DNA from: an uncultured Bradyrhizobium sp.
Lineage (GTDB): Bacteria > Pseudomonadota > Alphaproteobacteria > Rhizobiales > Xanthobacteraceae
Direction: 5' to 3'
DNA length: 64,000 bases
NCBI RefSeq assembly: GCF_936943645.1
Contig: NZ_CAKZJO010000083.1
Span: forward strand, 1-64,000
A program made the position numbers and the translations under genes. The notes beneath the pieces were generated by a model. That model ran no database searches. It was not told where the DNA came from and saw only the letters and a list, made by a program, of their open reading frames with translations. Shown piece by piece: positions 58,655-64,000 of this stretch (position 1 is the stretch's first letter; every line of letters begins with the position of its first letter).

Positions 58655-60885
58655 TTCCAACGCAGCGCGTCATTCTCGGTGCTGGACTTGCCATCCTCCT
58701 GATCATCACCGCAGCCTCGATCGCCCTCGACGTCAAGTCGCGGTCCGATGCGGCCTGGGTCAACCACACCGTCCAGGTGCAGAAGAAGATCTCCGATCTG
58801 CGGGTGCTGCTGCGCCGCGCCGAGAGCGCCGCGCGCGGCTTTGAACTCTACCGCAGCCCGGCCTTCAGTGCCGAATTCGAATCTGTCCACGGCCAGATCG
58901 CGCCCGCCCTCGCCGAACTCAAGCGCGGCCTGCGCGACAATCCCGATCAGCTCACGCGGCTGGAGGGCATCGAGCCGCTGGCGCTGCGCCGGGTCGAGAT
59001 CGCCGCCGAAGCGATGCGCCTGCGCGCGGCGAACGACGAGGCTGGCATAGCCGCGCTCAACGGCAAGGCCGAAGGCCGCGGCCTCATGGACGCGGTGATG
59101 GGCAACCTCGACCAGCTCAGCGCGGACGAGGAGGCCCTGCTTGCCGCGCGGTCCCAGGACTCCCGCCGCACCGGCATTGTGCTGCTCGGCATCGATGTCG
59201 CGGGTGCTCTGGTGATCCTGCTGCTGGTCGTGATGGTGATGCGCGAAAGCCAGCGCACGACGGTGCAGCTCCAGACCTCGCTCGAGCAAACACAAGCTGC
59301 CAAGCAGGCGCTCGAGGCGGCGGTCGCCGAGCGCACGCAGCATCTGGTGGATGCCCATGACGAGCTGCGTTTGTCGGTCAACGTGCTCCAGAGCACGTTT
59401 CACAGCATGGCGGAGGCGGTGCTGGTGATCGACGCCGACGGCAATGTCCTGCTGTCCAATCCGGCAGCGGAGCGCATGCTGCTGCATCGCACCGGCATGA
59501 ACCTGCGCAATCTGCGCGCGCTGTCGGATGTGTTTCACGGCGACGGCGTCACGCCGCTCAAGGCCGACGAGCTGCCCTCGGCGCGCGTGCTGCGCGGCGA
59601 AAAGTTCGAGGACATGGAGATGATCGTCCGCCCGCACAGCGGCAATCTTCCGCGCCATCTGATGATCAGCGGCCGGCCGATGCTGGACGGGCAAGGCGAG
59701 ATATCCGGCGCGGTGCTGGTCTATCACGATGCCACCATGTCACGCGAGACCGAGCGGCAGCTGTACCAGTCGCAGAAGCTGGACGCGATCGGCAAGCTCA
59801 CCGGCGGCGTCGCGCACGACTTCAACAACATGCTGACGGTGATCTCCGGCAACACCGAGACGCTGGTGGCGAGCCTGAAGCAGCAGCCCGAGCTTCAGCA
59901 CGTGGCGCGGCTGATCGACGAGGCCGCCGAACGCTGCGCCGAGCTGATCCAGCATCTGCTCGCCTTTGCGCGCAGGCAGCCGCTGCAGCCGCGCAACATC
60001 GAGATCAACGCCGCGATCGCGGACATCGCGAAACTGTTGCGCCCCACCCTCGGCGAGCAGATCCAGATCGAGACCGTGCTGGAACAGGGTCCGATCACTG
60101 CGCATATCGATCCGTCCCGGCTCACCAATGCCGTGCTCAACATGGCGATCAACGCGCGCGACGCCATGCCGAACGGCGGCAAGCTGCTGCTGGAGACCCA
60201 CCGCGTCGTGCTGGACGAGGCCTACGCGCAGGCCCATGCGGACGTGGCGGCCGGCCCCTATGTCATGCTCGCGGTCAGCGACACCGGCACCGGCATGTCG
60301 GTGGAGACCCAGCACAAGGCCTTCGAGCCGTTCTTCACCACCAAGGAGGTCGGCAAGGGCTCGGGCCTCGGCCTCTCCATGGTCTATGGCTTCGTCAAGC
60401 AGTCCGGCGGCCACATCAAGATCTACAGCGAGGAAGGCCACGGCACCACGATCAAGCTCTATCTGCCGCCGGGCGAAGGCATGACGGAGGCCGCCGCCGC
60501 CGTGCCGCCGGCCGAGGGCGGCGCCGAGACCATCTTCGTGGTCGAGGACGACAATCTCGTGCGCACCTTCGTCACCGCGCAGCTCCAGAGCCTCGGCTAC
60601 AAGACCGTGGCCGCCCCCGACAGCAAGGTGGCGCTGGAGTTGATCGCGGCCGGCCAGCCGTTCGATCTGCTCTTCACCGACGTCGTGATCCCCGGCGGCA
60701 TGAGCGGGCGCGAGCTCGCCGAAGAGGTGGCCAAGCTCCGGCCGGGCCTGAAAGTGCTCTACACCTCCGGCTACACCGACAACGCCATCGTCCACCACGG
60801 CAAGCTCGATGACGGCGTGCTGCTGCTGACGAAACCGTATCGGAGAAACCAGCTGGCTGAGATGATCCGGAAGGCGCTGGGCTGA
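58651..60885 (+). CDS. Hybrid histidine kinase: CHASE3-PAS-HisKA-HATPase-REC
   Basis: Probable TTG start at 58651 overlapping the upstream stop (TTGA); RAESAARGFELYR, GGVAHDFNNMLTVISGN, GSGLGLSMVYGFVKQSGGHIKIYSE, TIFVVEDDNLVRTFV. Confidence 0.92.
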   Translation: MIPTQRVILGAGLAILLIITAASIALDVKSRSDAAWVNHTVQVQKKISDLRVLLRRAESAARGFELYRSPAFSAEFESVHGQIAPALAELKRGLRDNPDQLTRLEGIEPLALRRVEIAAEAMRLRAANDEAGIAALNGKAEGRGLMDAVMGNLDQLSADEEALLAARSQDSRRTGIVLLGIDVAGALVILLLVVMVMRESQRTTVQLQTSLEQTQAAKQALEAAVAERTQHLVDAHDELRLSVNVLQSTFHSMAEAVLVIDADGNVLLSNPAAERMLLHRTGMNLRNLRALSDVFHGDGVTPLKADELPSARVLRGEKFEDMEMIVRPHSGNLPRHLMISGRPMLDGQGEISGAVLVYHDATMSRETERQLYQSQKLDAIGKLTGGVAHDFNNMLTVISGNTETLVASLKQQPELQHVARLIDEAAERCAELIQHLLAFARRQPLQPRNIEINAAIADIAKLLRPTLGEQIQIETVLEQGPITAHIDPSRLTNAVLNMAINARDAMPNGGKLLLETHRVVLDEAYAQAHADVAAGPYVMLAVSDTGTGMSVETQHKAFEPFFTTKEVGKGSGLGLSMVYGFVKQSGGHIKIYSEEGHGTTIKLYLPPGEGMTEAAAAVPPAEGGAETIFVVEDDNLVRTFVTAQLQSLGYKTVAAPDSKVALELIAAGQPFDLLFTDVVIPGGMSGRELAEEVAKLRPGLKVLYTSGYTDNAIVHHGKLDDGVLLLTKPYRRNQLAEMIRKALG

Positions 60886-60928
60886 GATCGTAGTCGGATG
60901 GGTAACCGATCCTACATGCCCTTGCGCC

Positions 60929-61825
60929 TCAACGCGTCGCCAGCACCACCGCCGCCAGCGTGAACACCAGCGCGGCGATCTGGCCCGGTCCCAGCGGCTC
61001 GTGCAGCGCGATCGCCGAGGCAACGACGCCGATGACGGGCACTGCCATGGTCCCGATCGCGGCGACCGATGCCGGCAGGCGGGCCAGCGCTGCGAACCAG
61101 CTGACATAGGCGATGCAGAACTGCACCACGGTCGAATAGACCAGGAGCCACCAGCCGACCGGCGTCACCTTGTCCAGATGCGTGGTCTCGACCAACAGGC
61201 CGATGATCGAGATCGGCAGGCAGCCGATGCCGATCTGCCAGGCCGCGGCCGTGATCGGCGGCAGGTGGATCGGGTACTTCTTCGAGAACACCGTGCCGAC
61301 GGCAAAGCCGAGCGCGCCGCACAGCGCCATGATGATTCCCGGCAGCTTCTCGACGCTGGCGGTGATGCCGTTGCCGCCCATGATCGAGGCAAGCCCGACG
61401 AAGGCCATCACCAGCCCCAGCGTGCGCAGCACGGTCGGGCGCTCACCCAGCACCGGCCAGGCGATGATCGAGGCCCAGACCGGCATCGTATAGGCGATCA
61501 GTGCCGCCTCGCTCGCCGGCAGCCAGAGCAGCGCCAGGCCCATCAGCACCATCCAGCCGGTGACGTTGAGCACGGCGGCGGTGAGCAGGCGCGGCCAGAT
61601 TCCGGGCTCGACCCGCAGGCTCTGCCGGCGAACCAGCGCCAGCGCCGCCAGCAGCAGCGCGCCCAGCACGCCTGTCACCCCGCGCAAGGTCAGCGGCGGC
61701 AGCTCGGAGATCAGGAATTTCGTGACAGGCCAATTAAAGCCCCAGCCGATCGAAGTGATCGCGAGGAACATCAGGCCGGCCGGGGCGATGCGCGGTCGCG
61801 CATCCCGGCGAGTCGAATCAAGCAT
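60929..61825 (-). CDS. EamA/DMT-family transporter
   Basis: Start MLDSTRRDARPRIAPAGLMFLAITSIGWGFNWPVTKFLI at 61825; ten TM segments. Confidence 0.9.
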   Translation of the reverse strand: MLDSTRRDARPRIAPAGLMFLAITSIGWGFNWPVTKFLISELPPLTLRGVTGVLGALLLAALALVRRQSLRVEPGIWPRLLTAAVLNVTGWMVLMGLALLWLPASEAALIAYTMPVWASIIAWPVLGERPTVLRTLGLVMAFVGLASIMGGNGITASVEKLPGIIMALCGALGFAVGTVFSKKYPIHLPPITAAAWQIGIGCLPISIIGLLVETTHLDKVTPVGWWLLVYSTVVQFCIAYVSWFAALARLPASVAAIGTMAVPVIGVVASAIALHEPLGPGQIAALVFTLAAVVLATR

Positions 61826-62098
61826 GTGGGTAGTCCGGCAAAATCTGCGGTCAGCTTGGCGCGGATTCGCAGCCCAGACCACCACCTCGGCGGGCATGCC
61901 TGCCCTCACCTTCCGTAGGGCTACGTGAGTCCTGCTGACGCAATCCCGTTGCTCAAAAATATACCTGCCCTGTGAACAGCGGGATGAAGGCTCCGGATCA
62001 CCACGGGATGCAAATTTTTTCAGTTGGGAATCCTTCAGGACTCACTGATACTTGCCCCCACAACAGGCGCGGCGAAGACCCCTGTTATCCCCCACAAT

Positions 62099-62145
62099 CC
62101 ACCATATTTAGTATTTGATTCAGGAACCCGCACTAGTTCTTGACG
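62099..62145. promoter_or_regulatory. Candidate tandem NrdR boxes (62099-62114 and 62130-62145, 31 bp apart)
   Basis: CCACCATATTTAGTAT and GCACTAGTTCTTGACG compared with remembered consensus acaCwAtATaTwGtgt; second box is degenerate. Confidence 0.45.
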
Positions 62146-62168
62146 GGCGCAACGGAGAGTCCTAGCTT
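62140..62168 (+). promoter_or_regulatory. Putative nrdJ promoter TTGACG-N17-TAGCTT
   Basis: -35 62140-62145, -10 62163-62168. Confidence 0.4.
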
Positions 62169-62590
62169 CCGATCCGTTCGGCGCGAGTGAGTTTGCGTCC
62201 CGCCGGCACTCCCCCAAAGGGCACCGCAAATTTCAGCTCCGCCGGCCAGCCAAAGGCAGCGGATGAGGGCTTGTCTGTCCTCGAAAGGCGGACTCTTCGG
62301 GCGCCAGAACGGGCCGGCAACAGGCTCGGATGGCATCGATAGACGTTGTGACAGTGGGGCGTTGAACGCATGTCGCGCACATCCCCTTGGGGGCGGATGG
62401 GTGTGGATATGCCGGCGGGATGGATCGATGCACGCATCAACCCATCGCGTCGGGAAAAACAGGGCCGGGTCCACCGGCTGAACTGCGGAGCCTGTCCGGC
62501 CGATGGCCGAAGGGGCGCCGCGAAACGAAATGTCGACCCGGCACGCCTGAACGGAGGCGGGACCGGTCAAACTTAGGACGGGGCAAGACG

Positions 62591-64000
62591 ATGCGGATTG
62601 AGCGGCGCCACACCACCCAGGGACAGTCACCTTACGCCGGGATCGAATTCCGGCTGACCACGTCGGAGATTCGCAATCCCGACGGCTCGGTCGTGTTTAA
62701 AATGGACGGCGTCGAGGTCCCGACCGAATGGTCGCAGGTCGCCTCCGACGTGCTCGCCCAGAAGTATTTCCGCAAAGCCGGCGTCGCCGCGCGCCTGAAG
62801 AAGGTCGAGGAGGAATCCGTCCCCTCCTTCCTGTGGCGCTCCGTGCCCGACACCGAGGCCCTCGCCGCTCTGCCTGAGAAGGAGCGCTATGTCAGCGAGC
62901 TCTCGTCGAAGCAGGTGTTCGACCGCCTCGCCGGCTGCTGGACCTATTGGGGCTGGAAGGGCAAGTACTTCTCGTCCGACGAGGACGCCCAGGCCTTCTA
63001 CGACGAGCTCCGCTACATGCTCGCCATGCAGATGGTCGCGCCGAACTCGCCGCAATGGTTCAACACCGGCCTGCATTGGGCCTATGGCATCGACGGCCCC
63101 GGCCAGGGCCACTATTACGTCGACCCCTTCACCGGCAAGCTGACCAAGTCCAAGTCCGCCTACGAGCATCCGCAGCCGCATGCCTGCTTCATCCAGGGCG
63201 TCGGTGACGACCTCGTCAACGAAGGCGGCATCATGGACCTCTGGGTCCGCGAAGCCCGCCTGTTCAAATACGGCTCCGGCACCGGCTCCAACTTCTCGCG
63301 CCTGCGCGGCGAAGGCGAGAAGCTGTCGGGTGGCGGCCGCTCCTCCGGCCTGATGAGCTTCCTCAAGATCGGCGACCGCGCCGCCGGCGCGATCAAGTCG
63401 GGCGGCACCACGCGCCGCGCCGCCAAGATGGTCGTCGTCGACGTCGATCACCCCGATATCGAGACCTATATCGACTGGAAGGTGAAGGAGGAGCAGAAGG
63501 TTGCCGCCCTCGTCACGGGATCCAAGATCAACCAGAAGCACCTCAAGCTGGTGCTCAAGGCCTGCGTGAACTGCGAAGGCTCGGGCGATGATTGCTTCGA
63601 CCCCGAGAAGAACCCTGCCCTGCGCCGCGAGATCAAGCTCGCGCGCCGCAGCCTCGTGCCTGACAATTACATCAAGCGCGTCATCCAGTTCGCCAAGCAG
63701 GGCTACAAGGACATCCAGTTCGACACCTACGACACCGACTGGGACAGCGAAGCCTACCTCACCGTCTCCGGCCAGAACTCCAACAACTCGGTCTCGCTGA
63801 AGGACGACTTCCTGCGCGCGGTCGAGACCGACGGCGACTGGAATCTGAACGCCCGCACCTCCAAGAAGGTGACGAAGACGCTGAAGGCGCGCGACCTCTG
63901 GGAAAAAATCGGTTACGCCGCCTGGGCGTCGGCCGACCCGGGCCTGCACTTCAACACCACCATGAACGACTGGCACACCTGCAAGGCGTCCGGCGACATC
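62591..64000 (+). CDS. nrdJ: Vitamin B12-dependent (class II) ribonucleotide reductase, 5' part, truncated by window end
   Basis: Not in ORF track (no stop in window). Reads MRIERRHTTQGQSPYAGIEFRLTTSEIRNPDGSVVFKMDGVEVPTEWSQVASDVLAQKYFRKAGV...MVAPNSPQWFNTGLHWAYGIDGPGQGHYYVD...FKYGSGTGSNFSRLRGEGEKLSGGG; open for 470 codons. Confidence 0.95.
   Translation, partial: MRIERRHTTQGQSPYAGIEFRLTTSEIRNPDGSVVFKMDGVEVPTEWSQVASDVLAQKYFRKAGVAARLKKVEEESVPSFLWRSVPDTEALAALPEKERYVSELSSKQVFDRLAGCWTYWGWKGKYFSSDEDAQAFYDELRYMLAMQMVAPNSPQWFNTGLHWAYGIDGPGQGHYYVDPFTGKLTKSKSAYEHPQPHACFIQGVGDDLVNEGGIMDLWVREARLFKYGSGTGSNFSRLRGEGEKLSGGGRSSGLMSFLKIGDRAAGAIKSGGTTRRAAKMVVVDVDHPDIETYIDWKVKEEQKVAALVTGSKINQKHLKLVLKACVNCEGSGDDCFDPEKNPALRREIKLARRSLVPDNYIKRVIQFAKQGYKDIQFDTYDTDWDSEAYLTVSGQNSNNSVSLKDDFLRAVETDGDWNLNARTSKKVTKTLKARDLWEKIGYAAWASADPGLHFNTTMNDWHTCKASGDI

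Noticed and set aside
62175-62590. Cobalamin riboswitch upstream of nrdJ
   Set aside because: No recognisable B12 box or core seen by eye; needs an Infernal search.
62627-63976. 449-aa minus-strand ORF
   Set aside because: Shadow of the nrdJ gene, which is real but lacks a stop in the window and is missing from the track.

Overview
GC-rich chromosomal window that looks like Bradyrhizobium (Rhizobiales; inferred from gene content, gene order and repeat style, not searched). About 50 protein-coding genes are supported. They include the conserved alphaproteobacterial blocks rne/amiC/mrcA/prfB and M48 protease-dsbA-like-aroQ-accB-accC-aat-DUF2155-NDUFA12. Accessory blocks include a compact ABC-exported polysaccharide operon, two CHASE3-type phosphorelay modules, a GlxA-regulator/DJ-1 pair and several palindromic repeats. 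The right edge carries the 5' end of a class II (B12-dependent) ribonucleotide reductase gene that the ORF track misses because it runs off the window. No tRNA, rRNA, CRISPR, IS or prophage was seen. Most notable observations: (1) a five-gene overlapping polysaccharide operon with a single-ORF glycosyltransferase::Wzm-type permease fusion, divergent from a DUF6502/DUF5666 pair, with two 17-bp GTGG-N9-CCAC dyads at the intergenic promoter; (2) a 63-residue segment of RNase E containing 29 His, inside a large insertion in the S1 domain; (3) the prfB +1 programmed frameshift (AGGAGG CAT CTT TGA C), which the ORF track truncates; (4) a NrdR-box-like tandem pair 31 bp apart upstream of nrdJ; (5) unannotated small membrane ORFs and several families of palindromic repeats.
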